DNA of 64,000 nucleotides from Fen-1258 sp964449775 (GCA_964449775.1 CAYVBQ010000005.1:1-64000), one strand, 5' to 3'. Counted from the stretch's first letter, positions 45,601 through 53,770 are shown. Numbers and translations: made by a program. Notes: a model not told the origin generated them from the sequence alone.

Positions 45601-45752
45601 CATTAATACCACTTGCGCTTGGCGTTGGCGAGCCGGGCAAAGAAATTCAAGCGCCGATGGCAATTGTAATTTTGGGCGGACTTCTTACTTCAACTGCTCT
45701 TAATATGATTGTAGTTCCCAGCTTGTATTATAAATTTGGGAAGGTTAAATAA
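42657..45752 (+). CDS. RND efflux pump, heavy-metal (HME) type
   Basis: A 1031-residue inner-membrane pump of the CzcA/CusA group with 12 predicted helices. VDVFPDLTAPTVTIMTEAHGMASEEVE opens the porter domain. TM4 has LGGMAIAIGALVDDAIIDVENVFRRLKE with two Asp and a Glu for proton coupling. Divalent-metal and monovalent-metal subgroups differ at this site and this variant matches neither textbook case, so the substrate is left open. Coupled with the adaptor 11 bp upstream and with the TolC gene before it. The nearby His-rich protein hints at metals. Confidence 0.92.
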   Translation: MFDKIIQLALQKRLIILVAAILLLIAGTYVSYDLPVDVFPDLTAPTVTIMTEAHGMASEEVETLVSFPIESAMNGATDVRRVRSSSAAGFSVVWVEFDWGTDIFIARQIVNEKLQTVSATLPDGIDQPILAPISSIMGEIMLIGLSIDEENNPTGISKMDLRTIADYDVRRRLLAINGISQVVPIGGDVKQYQILVSPQKLSAYGISLNEVFKAAKESNQNSSGGSYMDAGNEYLIRGIGRVENLDDIANSLVALRNDVPVFMKDIAEVKIGPKVKFGDASVNAKPAVILTIQKQPQTNTIELTKKINNALDEIQRGLPVGVKINNEIFRQADFISTSINNVISALRDGAILVVLVIFFFLWNFRTTFISVLAIPLSLAVTIFVFQLFNIAINTMTLGGMAIAIGALVDDAIIDVENVFRRLKENYHKEEANRKSALEVIYEASREIRAPMVNATLIIVVVFLPLFFLSGVEGRLLRPMGYAYVTSILASLFVALTVTPVLSYYLLPKANFLKKEGDAWLVEKLKTVYRKVLDFTLPHPRTIVLSALLLLLVTIAVIPFLGRSFLPEFNEGSFTLSLVTLPGSSLEESNRIGTMAEKIILSHPEVITTARRTGRAELDEHAQSVNGAELDVRFELNGKSKDEFTQELRKSLSALPGTNVTIGQPLSHRIDHMLSGTRANIAVKIFGSNLQLLRLLAQDVKREMEKVEGAVDIAVEQEVEVPQTKIKFNRMAMAKYGLTVGEVAEMIDIAFNGETASEIREGQNSFDLVVRYDENNRGDIHKISNALIDAPGGSKIPLSLVAEIVNEKGSNRISRENVQRKMVVQANVADRDLRSVVNDIEERINKNIRMPQGYFVEFGGQFESEQHATRIISMLSIVSLAIIFIILYLQFGKMKHSLLILVNLPLAMIGGIWSVYFTSGIISIASLVGFITLFGIATRNGILLIAHFQTLEKENNNFREVVIQGSLERLNPILMTAITAGLALIPLALGVGEPGKEIQAPMAIVILGGLLTSTALNMIVVPSLYYKFGKVK

Positions 45753-46333
45753 CAAATGAGTGGCGGATAAAACCGCCACAATTATTTTGAGAGGAATATG
45801 TTATACTATTGGTGTTTTGTATTTCTTGATGCTGCTGATTCTCAAATAAATTGGTATTAACATTTAATAGCGCAGAATCAGAATAAATTGACTGCATCCC
45901 TCAAATTCTTCTTCTGAAAGTGACTGTAATTCCGTCAGAGAACGCCGGGTGAGTTTGAGTAGTTGCTAAATTTTCTCGACCTAATAACTCTTTGATTATA
46001 TACAATGAACCACTTTTCTGAGCTAATAAAGAAGTAAGTGAATGATGTAGAGAGTACAAGTGAATTTTTACTCTCAAAAAAGTGTTAAAATTAGCGGAGA
46101 TAAAACTAAATACATCGCGGCTCATCAACTAAACGAGTATTTAGTATGCTAAAACTATTTATGGATGCTGCATAAAAAAATATTTTTAGAGAATACTCTA
46201 TAAACGTGCATTTCAAAGTGTGTAACAAATGTATATGTTGAAAACAACAAATTATTTTTTATTTTAATAATTATATAAGTGTTATTTGTTCAAATTCGCC
46301 GTGGCGAACAAAATAAACTAAACTTAATGAATC
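45753..46333. other. Gene-poor interval with recombinase remnant and hairpin
   Basis: Apart from the recombinase relic at 45901-46128 I see no gene. A hairpin near 46285-46312 (TTTGTTC/GAACAAA with inner CGCC/GGCG) lies just before the response-regulator gene and may be a leader structure. Confidence 0.5.
45901..46128 (-). pseudogene. Tyrosine recombinase remnant
   Basis: A 75-codon fragment matches only the C-terminal catalytic end of XerC/D-type integrases: KIHLYSLHHSLTSLLAQKSGSLYIIKELLGRENLATTQTHPAFSDG. In an active enzyme the pattern is H-x-x-S-L-R-H ... LLGH ... IY. Here the Arg is His, the His of LLGH is Arg, and the Tyr is missing. No complete gene exists. It lies in a 580-bp gene-free stretch after the RND operon, and marks old acquired DNA. 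Confidence 0.75.
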
Positions 46334-47086
46334 ATGTCTTCACAAAGTGTACTTAATAAGTTGACAGCAATAATAGTTGATGATGAACTTCATGGAAGGG
46401 AAAACCTTAAAAAGATCATCGAAAATTATTGTAAAGAGATTGAAATCCTTGAATGCGCTGATTCCGTTGTGAACGCAAAGGAACTTGTACGTATTCATAA
46501 TCCGGATGTAGTGTTCCTCGATATTAATATGCCGGTATTAGATGGATTTGACTTCCTTGATGAATACGATGATCGAAACTTTATGGTTGTGTTCGTCAGT
46601 GCTCATGAGGAATTTGGAATCAATGCTGTAAAAGCCGGTGCAGCAGATTATCTTCTTAAACCGATAAATATTAAGGAGCTTAAGCAGACTGTCAAAAAAC
46701 TTTTATTGATTAAGGGTAAGAGTATAAAAGTCGAGACTGTCCCCGACTCAGATAAATTAGTTCTTCCGGCATCTCACGGTTTTAATGTGTTAGTATTTGA
46801 CGATATAATCCGTCTCGAAGCCGATGGGTGTTATACAAAAGTAGTTACTAAAGATGGAAAAAATAAAATTATTTCCCGCACTCTAAAAGATTTTGAAGAT
46901 ACACTACCGAAAGAAAAATTTTTCAGAACTCATAAATCGCATCTAATCAATCTGAAGTATATTAAAGACTATTCAAACATCAGCGGAAATATTGTTACAA
47001 TGATGGACGGCAGCAAGGTTGAAATATCGCGCCGGAAAGCTCCGGAATTTATCCAAAAAATAAAAGCAGTGCTTAATGCTGTCTGA
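46334..47086 (+). CDS. LytTR-family response regulator
   Basis: A 250-residue regulator. The receiver domain (about 10-125) has IIVDDELHGRENLKKI acidic pocket, FLDINMPVLDG with the phospho-Asp, and KAGAADYLLKPI. The LytTR DNA-binding domain is at about 150-250: IRLEADGCYTKVVTKDGK, SRTLKDFEDTLP, FFRTHKSHLINLKYI. Expected partner: the LytS-type kinase at 47692, two genes downstream on the same strand. Confidence 0.93.
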   Translation: MSSQSVLNKLTAIIVDDELHGRENLKKIIENYCKEIEILECADSVVNAKELVRIHNPDVVFLDINMPVLDGFDFLDEYDDRNFMVVFVSAHEEFGINAVKAGAADYLLKPINIKELKQTVKKLLLIKGKSIKVETVPDSDKLVLPASHGFNVLVFDDIIRLEADGCYTKVVTKDGKNKIISRTLKDFEDTLPKEKFFRTHKSHLINLKYIKDYSNISGNIVTMMDGSKVEISRRKAPEFIQKIKAVLNAV

Positions 47087-47170
47087 TTGTACTTAAAATA
47101 TTTTATTGTCTGTTTATAAATGTGTTATTTTTGAATGAAAAAGAAATGAAAAACATATAACAAAAAATTC

Positions 47171-47234
47171 ACCCCGTTAGATAAGGATATTTGAATATCA
47201 CTATCTCTTTTTATGAGCAAATATCTAACGGGGT
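47171..47234. repeat. Long inverted repeat before the four-helix-bundle gene
   Basis: ACCCCGTTAGATA (47171-47183) and TATCTAACGGGGT (47222-47234) form a 13-bp perfect stem with a 38-nt loop. It precedes the start codon at 47258. The GTTAGAT/ATCTAAC cores face the opposite way to an attC site, so I do not call it one. Confidence 0.7.
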
Positions 47235-47257
47235 AAATAATGAAAAAGTGAAAAAGG

Positions 47258-47641
47258 ATGAATGAATGCAATAAGAAATATGATCTGGAAGATAGACTGA
47301 TTCAGTTCACGCTTCTGATTATTGACATTGTTGAAATTCTGCCAAGTACTAAGACAGGAAATCATATAGCAGGTCAATTGATTCGTTCAGGGACATCTCC
47401 AGCATTTAATTATGGTGAAGCGCAGGTGGCGGAATCACGCAATGATTTTATTCATAAGATGAAAATTTGCCTCAAAGAACTGAAAGAAACACATATTGCC
47501 TTACAAATTATCAGAAGAAAACCTCTTGTTAAAGATTTATCAAAGGTTGATAAAAATATCACCGAATGCAAAGAATTAATTTCAATCTTTGTGAGAAGTA
47601 TAGAAACTGCCCGGAAAAATAAATCATCAAGCGAGAGTTAA
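47258..47641 (+). CDS. Four-helix-bundle protein (S23/IVP family)
   Basis: A 127-residue member of the family first seen as an intervening-sequence protein in 23S rRNA genes. LIQFTLLIIDIVEILPSTKTGNHIAGQLIRSGTSPAFNYGEAQVAESRNDFIHKMKI is characteristic. Function is uncertain; variants are common stand-alone genes in Bacteroidetes-type genomes. It sits between regulator and kinase of the same strand with AAAGGATG as ribosome-binding site. It may be an insertion into that pair. Confidence 0.9.
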   Translation: MNECNKKYDLEDRLIQFTLLIIDIVEILPSTKTGNHIAGQLIRSGTSPAFNYGEAQVAESRNDFIHKMKICLKELKETHIALQIIRRKPLVKDLSKVDKNITECKELISIFVRSIETARKNKSSSES

Positions 47642-47691
47642 ACATTTTTTATTTATTGTTTAATGTTATTCAATAAAATTATTTTCTGAAT

Positions 47692-50600
47692 ATGCTTAAT
47701 AAATTTTTAGCCCTCGTATTAATTGTCGTCTTGCCGGCTGCCTCAATTTTATCGCAGACACCTTCTTATTATCATTACACTTCCTCCGACGGACTGGCTT
47801 CTTCAACTGTTTATGAAATTATTCAGGATAGAAACGGTTTTATCTGGTTCGCTACAGTAAATGGAATGAGCAAGTTTGACGGAAAGCACTTTACAACATA
47901 CAGAACTAATGACGGTCTTAATTCTAATTCAATTATTTCTCTGGTCGAAGGAAAAAATGGCGAGTTGTATATAGGTAATTACGAAAAAGGAATTAATGTT
48001 TTACGAAACGGCCGTATCGAAAACTATTGCAATGAAATTGACGGAAAAAGTTTTGCTCTATCATATTTATTGCTTGTCCAAACTGGCAAAGATGAGCAAA
48101 AATTATATGCCTATCGTAGTTGGAGTAATATAAATGTTATAAAAGAAAAAAAACATGCCGGTTTTTCTAATTACATAATTAACCCCTATCCAGCTCAAAT
48201 AATTAAATTAGAAAAATTACTGAATGGTGAAACAATTGCCTTAGCAACAACTGGACTATTCAATTTCAAAAATGATGCATTTACCAAAATTCACATTAAC
48301 GGCTTTAATGACACCAATGTTTATTGTCTTACCGAAGGTGATGACGGCAGTTACTTTATTGGAACAAAAGGTATGATCTACATGATAAAAAACAATAATG
48401 TTGTCCAACAGTATAAAATAAATTTATACTTAGATAATAATGAGGTAACGGCAATCTTAAGAGACAGAAATAATAATCTTTGGTTTTCTATTATGAACAA
48501 GGGTTTCTTTTTAATCCCTTATGGTTCGGATAAAATTATTGATATGGGAAGTAAAATGGATCTTCAAAATACTTTAGTAAATAATTACCTTGAAGATAAT
48601 GAAGGAAATATCTGGCTTAGTACATTCGGCAAAGGGGTTTATTGTCTAAACAATCTTTATATCAAAAGCTATAATGAAAATGACGGTATGAGCAGTAATA
48701 GTGTTTATTCCATTGTGAAAGAAAGATCGGGTAAATTATTAATAGGCACTTTTAATGGTGTTAACATTTTAGAAAACGGAAGATTCAAGCATATCATAAG
48801 CGATTCGAAAAAAACATTAACAGACTATATCCACAGTATTAAAAATTATAATAACGAATTTTATATCTGTGTAGCATTCGGCGGAGGTGAAGTAAAAAAT
48901 ATTTCCTACAAGGAATTGAAGCTCCATATGTTCGATCAGAGGTCGTTCTGTAAGACCGGCGATGGACTTTTTCTTTTCGGAACGGCGGGGAATTCTATAA
49001 GAGTTCAAAGAGAGCTTGACTATAAGAAAAATCAATCATACCTGTTCTATATTTTTGGAGATAGTTCAAATGTAAACCGTGTTAACGAAATTTTTGAAGA
49101 TACAGAAAAGAATATCTGGGTAGGAACAAGTCTTGGTTTATGCAAAGTCTCCAACCTACCCGGTAAATTGGAAAAAGCAGGCTGGAAGAAAACTTTCTTC
49201 CCAAGTATTCCAATTTTGAACTCAAGAATAAATTCAATCATTCAAGATAACGATATGAATATCTGGTTTGCCGGTGAGAAAGGAATTGCTCGTTATAACC
49301 TTTCAAATGATTCTGTTACCAGCTACATAAATATTATTGGGCATGATTTATCATCTTCAACTTCGCTTGTACTAGACAGTAAGAACAGAATCTGGATCGG
49401 AAATATGAAGGGACTTTATTTATTTGACGGCAGTTCAATCAAACATCTTAACAGGCAAACGGGTCTTCCATCGGATGAAGTATATTCACTTTTTTATGAT
49501 AAAGAAAAAAACTTTTTATACATCGGTACAAGTAATGGGATCTCCTTTCTTGATATAAAATTATTTGATAACTATGTATCTCCTTCACTCGATGTAAAAA
49601 TTATCAGTATCAGGGCAGGAGATTCGGTTTATACTAGCTACAACAATTTAGTTTTTGAACCGGAACAACGTGATGTTAACATCGATTTTAAGGCAATAAA
49701 TTTTTCATCGCCGGGCTCGGTAAAGTATAAGTATAAATTTGATGATGATAAGTGGGTAGAAACGGATTATGATTTCCTAAATCTTATCGCGCTTAAGAAT
49801 GGGAAATATGAACTTCAGATCATGGCTAAATCTCAAAATGCCGATTGGAGTAAACCATTTTATTTTTCCTTCCGCGTACTGCCCCGATTCGTTGAGACGA
49901 TCTGGTTTTACCTTTTGATATTATTAATGCTTGTCTGTCTCCATTTCTTGATAATAATTTGGCGTTTGAAATTGAATAAAAAAAAGATCCGGCAAGAATT
50001 AGAATTAACGGAAAGGATTAATGAACTTAAACATCAGGCATTATCAGCAATGATGAATCCGCATTTTATTTTTAATTCGCTAAACTCAGTACAATACCTC
50101 ATCAATTGCCAAAGGAATGAAGAGGCAAACGATTATATAGCAATGATGGCTAAGCTGATCAGAAAAAATCTTGACACTGCCGGAAGCGGATTTATTCTTC
50201 TATCAGAAGAAATTAACCGGCTTAAACTTTATCTCGATCTTGAAAAGCTAAGGTTCCAGGAAAGTTTTTCTTATGAGATTATAACTGGAACAGACGTTGA
50301 CACAAGTTCTATAATGATACCGAATATGATCATTCAGCCGTTCGTAGAGAATACTCTTTGGCATGGAATAATTAATTCCGGTAGTAGGGGACTTGTAACT
50401 ATTTCATTTTCATTTGAAGATGTAGATATTGATTCAATAATCTGCCGATCATTAATAATTAAAGTTACCGATAATGGAATAGGAATTAAAGAAGCAAAGA
50501 AGAATAAGCAAGAAGATCACATTTCAAAAGGGATACAAATTATTGAAGAACGTCTCAGATTACTGAGTACAAAAATGGAACTCCCGAAACCGATCATGTT

Positions 50601-50721
50601 TGAAGACCTAAGCAGCCGCAATAACAACTCACATGGAACAGAAGTAATTATTTCTCTTCCCCCGCCACTATATAAAGTTAATATTCCGGAGTCAGATTCT
50701 CCTTTTTCACTTACCGATTAA
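47692..50721 (+). CDS. Beta-propeller hybrid sensor kinase (LytS/His_kinase type)
   Basis: The 1009 residues hold a signal peptide (MLNKFLALVLIVVLPAASIL), a long periplasmic two-component propeller made of repeats such as NGFIWFATVNGMSKFDG, GNIWLSTFGKGVYCLNN and NRIWIGNMKGLYLFDG, then a Y_Y_Y domain (about 650-725) and TM (about 740-762). The histidine kinase domain of PF06580 type has LSAMMNPHFIFNSLNSVQYLI with the phospho-His, followed by an ATPase domain with DNGIGI. It probably senses an extracellular or periplasmic ligand, perhaps a glycan, and pairs with the LytTR regulator at 46334. Its last 10 codons lie within a sequence repeated elsewhere in the array. Confidence 0.9.
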   Translation: MLNKFLALVLIVVLPAASILSQTPSYYHYTSSDGLASSTVYEIIQDRNGFIWFATVNGMSKFDGKHFTTYRTNDGLNSNSIISLVEGKNGELYIGNYEKGINVLRNGRIENYCNEIDGKSFALSYLLLVQTGKDEQKLYAYRSWSNINVIKEKKHAGFSNYIINPYPAQIIKLEKLLNGETIALATTGLFNFKNDAFTKIHINGFNDTNVYCLTEGDDGSYFIGTKGMIYMIKNNNVVQQYKINLYLDNNEVTAILRDRNNNLWFSIMNKGFFLIPYGSDKIIDMGSKMDLQNTLVNNYLEDNEGNIWLSTFGKGVYCLNNLYIKSYNENDGMSSNSVYSIVKERSGKLLIGTFNGVNILENGRFKHIISDSKKTLTDYIHSIKNYNNEFYICVAFGGGEVKNISYKELKLHMFDQRSFCKTGDGLFLFGTAGNSIRVQRELDYKKNQSYLFYIFGDSSNVNRVNEIFEDTEKNIWVGTSLGLCKVSNLPGKLEKAGWKKTFFPSIPILNSRINSIIQDNDMNIWFAGEKGIARYNLSNDSVTSYINIIGHDLSSSTSLVLDSKNRIWIGNMKGLYLFDGSSIKHLNRQTGLPSDEVYSLFYDKEKNFLYIGTSNGISFLDIKLFDNYVSPSLDVKIISIRAGDSVYTSYNNLVFEPEQRDVNIDFKAINFSSPGSVKYKYKFDDDKWVETDYDFLNLIALKNGKYELQIMAKSQNADWSKPFYFSFRVLPRFVETIWFYLLILLMLVCLHFLIIIWRLKLNKKKIRQELELTERINELKHQALSAMMNPHFIFNSLNSVQYLINCQRNEEANDYIAMMAKLIRKNLDTAGSGFILLSEEINRLKLYLDLEKLRFQESFSYEIITGTDVDTSSIMIPNMIIQPFVENTLWHGIINSGSRGLVTISFSFEDVDIDSIICRSLIIKVTDNGIGIKEAKKNKQEDHISKGIQIIEERLRLLSTKMELPKPIMFEDLSSRNNNSHGTEVIISLPPPLYKVNIPESDSPFSLTD

Positions 50722-50818
50722 TTATTAAGTCACCTTCCGCAAAATAGATAACACCTCGAAGGATAATTGTCTTTGCCCATTGTGTTTTGTTTTTAGTACT
50801 GTTGTCTTTTAGGGTTAC

Positions 50819-50881
50819 TGGTAACGTTTGTGGGTTTGCGCGTCCGAGGCGGATGGAGCGAGCCCAACCCGGTTGTTAAAT
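50819..50881 (-). repeat. attC-like recombination site A
   Basis: A 63-bp imperfect hairpin on the minus strand, running ATTTAAC (R'') ... GTTACCA (R'). Inner arms include CCGGGTTGGGC and GCGCAAACCC with unpaired bases, the geometry of an integron attC. R'' ATTTAAC fits RYYYAAC exactly. It is complementary to GTTAAAT at 51527-51521, the start core of the toxin-antitoxin cassette that this site closes. Confidence 0.75.
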
Positions 50882-50894
50882 GAAGTTGCAGCCA

Positions 50895-51239
50895 TCATTT
50901 CAAATTAAATAGTTTCCTTATTCTGTTTTCTAATTCATCTTGCATGCGAGAAGGTAATTCTCCAAGTTCCCGCAAAAAGAGGGCTGTTGTAACTGTCATT
51001 AGACGATGTAAGCGTAATGTTGAAGATACCCGTAGTCCAGTTTTTGTAAAATCCTCTTGTGTCGAATCTAATATCAGATCAGTTTCCAATAAATCAGAGG
51101 GTGTTCGACTGCTGATGAATGAAACTATAACATGACTATGCTGCCCGATAGGATTAGTCAAACATACCACCGGGCGAACTTTTGATGATGATAAATCATC
51201 AAATGGAAAAGGGACTAAAACAATTTTATTTTTGATCAT
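50895..51239 (-). CDS. MazF/PemK-type toxin
   Basis: A 114-residue ribonuclease toxin of type II systems. KIVLVPFPFDDLSSSKVRPVVCL, VSFISSR and LRVSSTLRLHRLMTV are family motifs. It would cleave mRNA when free of antitoxin. ATG 51239 overlaps the antitoxin gene by 14 bp, so the antitoxin is made first. Lies in the cassette between attC-like sites A and B1. Confidence 0.88.
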   Translation of the reverse strand: MIKNKIVLVPFPFDDLSSSKVRPVVCLTNPIGQHSHVIVSFISSRTPSDLLETDLILDSTQEDFTKTGLRVSSTLRLHRLMTVTTALFLRELGELPSRMQDELENRIRKLFNLK

Positions 51240-51480
51240 AGAAAGGCTTCCCATCAGCAAGAGTATAAATGTTTTCTTCAGGTTCTTTCAAAAAATCAAA
51301 AGCAGAATTTACACTTGCAGAACGAAGCCACTCTTTTTCGTCTATATCTACACCTTCAGGCAACAGAATAATAACACGAACTTTTGTTGGACCGACAATG
51401 GGCAATTGTTCATCCAAAACAAGCTGCCGATTAGAGTTAATTGTTGCGGTAGTTTCGATGGCCTTTTCTACAATTTCCAT
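51226..51480 (-). CDS. Antitoxin partner of the MazF-type toxin
   Basis: An 84-residue protein with start ATG 51480 and a GGAGGAAAT ribosome-binding site. The N-terminus has TTATINSNRQLVLDEQLP, an AbrB/MazE-like beta swap, and the acidic C-terminus would wrap the toxin. It precedes and overlaps the toxin gene, which is the normal order. Family name is inferred mainly from context. Confidence 0.78.
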   Translation of the reverse strand: MEIVEKAIETTATINSNRQLVLDEQLPIVGPTKVRVIILLPEGVDIDEKEWLRSASVNSAFDFLKEPEENIYTLADGKPFYDQK

Positions 51481-51520
51481 ATTTCCTCCTCTCATTCTAT
51501 TATACTACGGCTGCAATTTT

Positions 51521-51852
51521 ATTTAACTAGTGTATATACGAACCATAGTTTGTTTTTGTTTCTGTTTTTGCGGGGATAGGCGAACCTTTTAATTAAATTG
51601 TTTATTGTTTACAAACCGAACTCAAATTTCAATTATAACTTATACAACAAACTTAATTTTAGCAATTAGAAAGTTGTACAATTATTGGACATAGTTTTTC
51701 CCGCCGCCAACTTTTTAAAGCAGTCTTTTTCAAGTTCGGAAAGAAAAACAGACAAGTATTTTTTTAGTGGTGAAGATTCTCTTTTTTCACTTACCGATTA
51801 ATTCTTTATTCATACCGTTCACTTACCAGAACACACCGTATGCTTGTTAGCT
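51521..51852 (-). repeat. attC-like recombination site B1 (332 bp)
   Basis: On the minus strand it begins AGCTAACAAGCATACGG (R'' side) and ends CGTATATACACTA-GTTAAAT (R' side); the ends pair over CGTAT/ATACG. A near copy, B2, lies at 58603-58934, about 95% identical by eye. B1 and B2 stop matching at the GTTA core, where the next cassette differs (GTTAAAT here, GTTATGC there), as expected for crossover at an integron core. The loop includes TTCACTTACCGATTAATT, also seen near the kinase end and at 56378. Confidence 0.7.
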
Positions 51853-51984
51853 ATTGTAACAGCAGACTATCGTATATAGATTCGAACAAAATTCTAATAC
51901 AACAAGTAGCAGCTTGAGAGGTAAATAGTTCTAAAGTTCGCCTTTGACAAGCGCCAAACATTATAACAATTTGAGGATCAACAA
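51853..51984 (+). other. Shared flank beyond site B1
   Basis: No gene. The first ~50 bp (to about 51900) resemble 58935-58985 next to B2, for instance GACTATC...TATATAGATTCG. The rest is leader for the secreted protein at 51985. Confidence 0.5.
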
Positions 51985-52743
51985 ATGCAACCAAATAAAC
52001 CTTCAAAAAAAATGCCTTCTCCCCAAATAATTATTGCAATAGTTGCTCTAATTTTATTCGGCAGCGGCTATTGTTTTTCTCAATCTCATAAAACAGGAAA
52101 AACCATGAAGACAACAAAAAAAGCAGCAACTGTTTATTTAGATAAAAATGATCCAATATTTAAATCAATTAAAGGTCGGGCATTCTCCGATCTGGATACA
52201 ATAGTAAAGGAATTTGACCCCGAATCGGAGAAGAATAAATTAATTGCTATCCAAACAAAAAAATGGACTGAAAAAATGAGAAGTGAATGTCAGGCTTTAG
52301 GTGCGCAATCAATTAATGATTATGCTGAACAAACACACTTAGATGTTGGGACATTTATGATGGTAATTACCAGCATCGGAGAGATAGATCAGAAAAAGAT
52401 GGAGAAAGAGTGGGAGGTTCGGGTTCAATTTAAGGGTGTAAATAAATATGTAGCTGAGATGTGGGAAGATGGCATTGCTGTAAATTCAGAAGCAAATGCC
52501 GTGGCTTATGCACATGAATTGGCCAACAGTGAATATGCTAAGAAACACCCGGATAGTGATGTTGGGAATGTTGAAATAATCAAAAAAAATTATGCTAATA
52601 CTCGCAAATCTATTAAAACCGGTAAGCAGGAACGATACACAAAAATGATGGCTTTGCTCTATACAGTAGATAAGGGCGGAGTGGTTACTTTTATCAATCC
52701 ATACCAGCCTGCTATCGATTTTTTAAAAAAGAACAGCAAGTGA
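51985..52743 (+). CDS. Secreted protein of unknown function (paralogue 1)
   Basis: A 252-residue protein with a signal-like hydrophobic segment (IIIAIVALILFGSGYCFSQS). It is clearly homologous to the protein at 54139. Shared parts include the N-terminal LILFxSGYCFSQSxKTGxTM, YLDKxDPIxxSIKxRA, EMWEDGIAVNSEANAVAYAHEL and the C-terminal SIKTGKQERYTKMMALLY...NPYQPAIDFL. I do not recognise the family. Within the cassette region but on the plus strand, opposite to the attC-like sites. Confidence 0.7.
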   Translation: MQPNKPSKKMPSPQIIIAIVALILFGSGYCFSQSHKTGKTMKTTKKAATVYLDKNDPIFKSIKGRAFSDLDTIVKEFDPESEKNKLIAIQTKKWTEKMRSECQALGAQSINDYAEQTHLDVGTFMMVITSIGEIDQKKMEKEWEVRVQFKGVNKYVAEMWEDGIAVNSEANAVAYAHELANSEYAKKHPDSDVGNVEIIKKNYANTRKSIKTGKQERYTKMMALLYTVDKGGVVTFINPYQPAIDFLKKNSK

Positions 52744-52783
52744 AGAAAGGTGAAATTTTAAAACTTATATTCATATCACAGCT

Positions 52784-52903
52784 ATGAAAACAAATATGTT
52801 TGTGCGGATGGCATGTGCCGTTGTGTTACTTTTGTTTCTTGCGGTAAAAGCTATTGGTTGCGAGCTGAACCAGAAGTATATAATAAAACAGTATTGTTCA
52901 TAG
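52784..52903 (+). CDS. 39-residue peptide with signal-like helix
   Basis: ATG to TAG gives 39 residues: a basic start, a hydrophobic run (ACAVVLLLFLAVKAIGC) and a short NQKYIIKQYCS tail with Cys. It could be a small secreted or membrane peptide. The ribosome-binding site is weak. Placed between two plus-strand genes, 40 bp after the first and 16 bp before the next. Real but unproven. Confidence 0.4.
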   Translation: MKTNMFVRMACAVVLLLFLAVKAIGCELNQKYIIKQYCS

Positions 52904-52919
52904 GGCTATTGGACAAAAT

Positions 52920-53657
52920 ATGAAATTAGTTTCGATATGGAAAGGAAATAGTTGGATGAAACGGTATTCTACCGAACTATTTCTGTTTTCATTCTCTCTC
53001 GCCACCGCATACTTCATGGGTTGGAATAACACGGATTTGATCTGGAGTTTTTGGATCACTAGTCTTGTGGTTGGTTACGTAAGTATTTTTCGCACCAGTG
53101 CAGCGCCTCTTAGTCTTTTAGCCAAATTAATGCTAAACCCCGAAGACATCAAAAAGTTTCGGGAACTGCCGACAACTATGAAACTGAAAATCGGGATCTT
53201 TGTTTTGTTTTTTATTCCCATAAGTTTGTTTTATGTCGTTTTCTTAAGTTTTCACTTCTGCATATTCCATCTTTTGATTGCTTATTGGCTGCAGGTGTTA
53301 ATGCCGCATTCAGATATAGCCGATATTTTGGCTGATGCAAATGGCGGGGGATTCTATATTTCGATTCAGATCATCAAAACTCTCTTAATGGCTTATTGGA
53401 TAATCGTGCTTCAAAAAATCATTTATGATTACAGAACCTACTGGAAAAGCGGTAGCAATAAGGTGACCGATGTTCAACACGAGTTTTTTTCTTTTGAAGG
53501 GCTTAAGCGGCCTTATGTACAAGTTGTGAGAATTATTACTTTAATGGTTTTATTGTTCTTGCTAAACACAATTGAAGCTAATCAGTACCTGATTTATGTG
53601 GTGATTTATAGTCTGTTCTTTTTTCCAATACCAAGTTTGAGGAAAGTGAAATCATGA
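52920..53657 (+). CDS. Multi-pass membrane protein, unknown (DUF6498-like?)
   Basis: A 245-residue integral membrane protein with about six hydrophobic helices. LIWSFWITSLVVGYVSIFRTS and SFHFCIFHLLIAYWLQVL recall the W-x-x-W/ENLVIG and H-containing helices of DUF6498 proteins, but that resemblance is faint and from memory. ATG 52920 or ATG 52956. The stop overlaps a small frame at 53654 as ATGA. Confidence 0.6.
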   Translation: MKLVSIWKGNSWMKRYSTELFLFSFSLATAYFMGWNNTDLIWSFWITSLVVGYVSIFRTSAAPLSLLAKLMLNPEDIKKFRELPTTMKLKIGIFVLFFIPISLFYVVFLSFHFCIFHLLIAYWLQVLMPHSDIADILADANGGGFYISIQIIKTLLMAYWIIVLQKIIYDYRTYWKSGSNKVTDVQHEFFSFEGLKRPYVQVVRIITLMVLLFLLNTIEANQYLIYVVIYSLFFFPIPSLRKVKS

Positions 53658-53770
53658 ATCACCTATTCCGCTTAGAGTGCTACGACAATGACAAGAGTGT
53701 TAAAGCGAGTACTATCTTTGATGGGAAAGAATTTGTCATAATCCTTTGGGTGGATTGTGTAGTGATTTAA
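53654..53770 (+). CDS. 38-residue peptide, translationally coupled
   Basis: ATG 53654 overlaps the previous stop (ATGA) and gives 38 residues with DNDKSVKASTIFDGKEFVIILWVDCVVI. The overlap is the main evidence; the sequence may equally be the decayed end of a longer gene. No domain is recognised. Confidence 0.35.
   Translation: MNHLFRLECYDNDKSVKASTIFDGKEFVIILWVDCVVI

Noticed and set aside
45901..46128. Integrase remnant considered as the intI of the cassette array
   Set aside because: The sites face so that an intI should lie beyond the right-hand end of the array; the remnant is at the left, separated by the regulator and kinase genes.
47171..47234. Inverted repeat with GTTAGAT...ATCTAAC considered as an attC site
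   Set aside because: In attC the RYYYAAC core comes first and GTTRRRY last; here the order is reversed, so the geometry is wrong.
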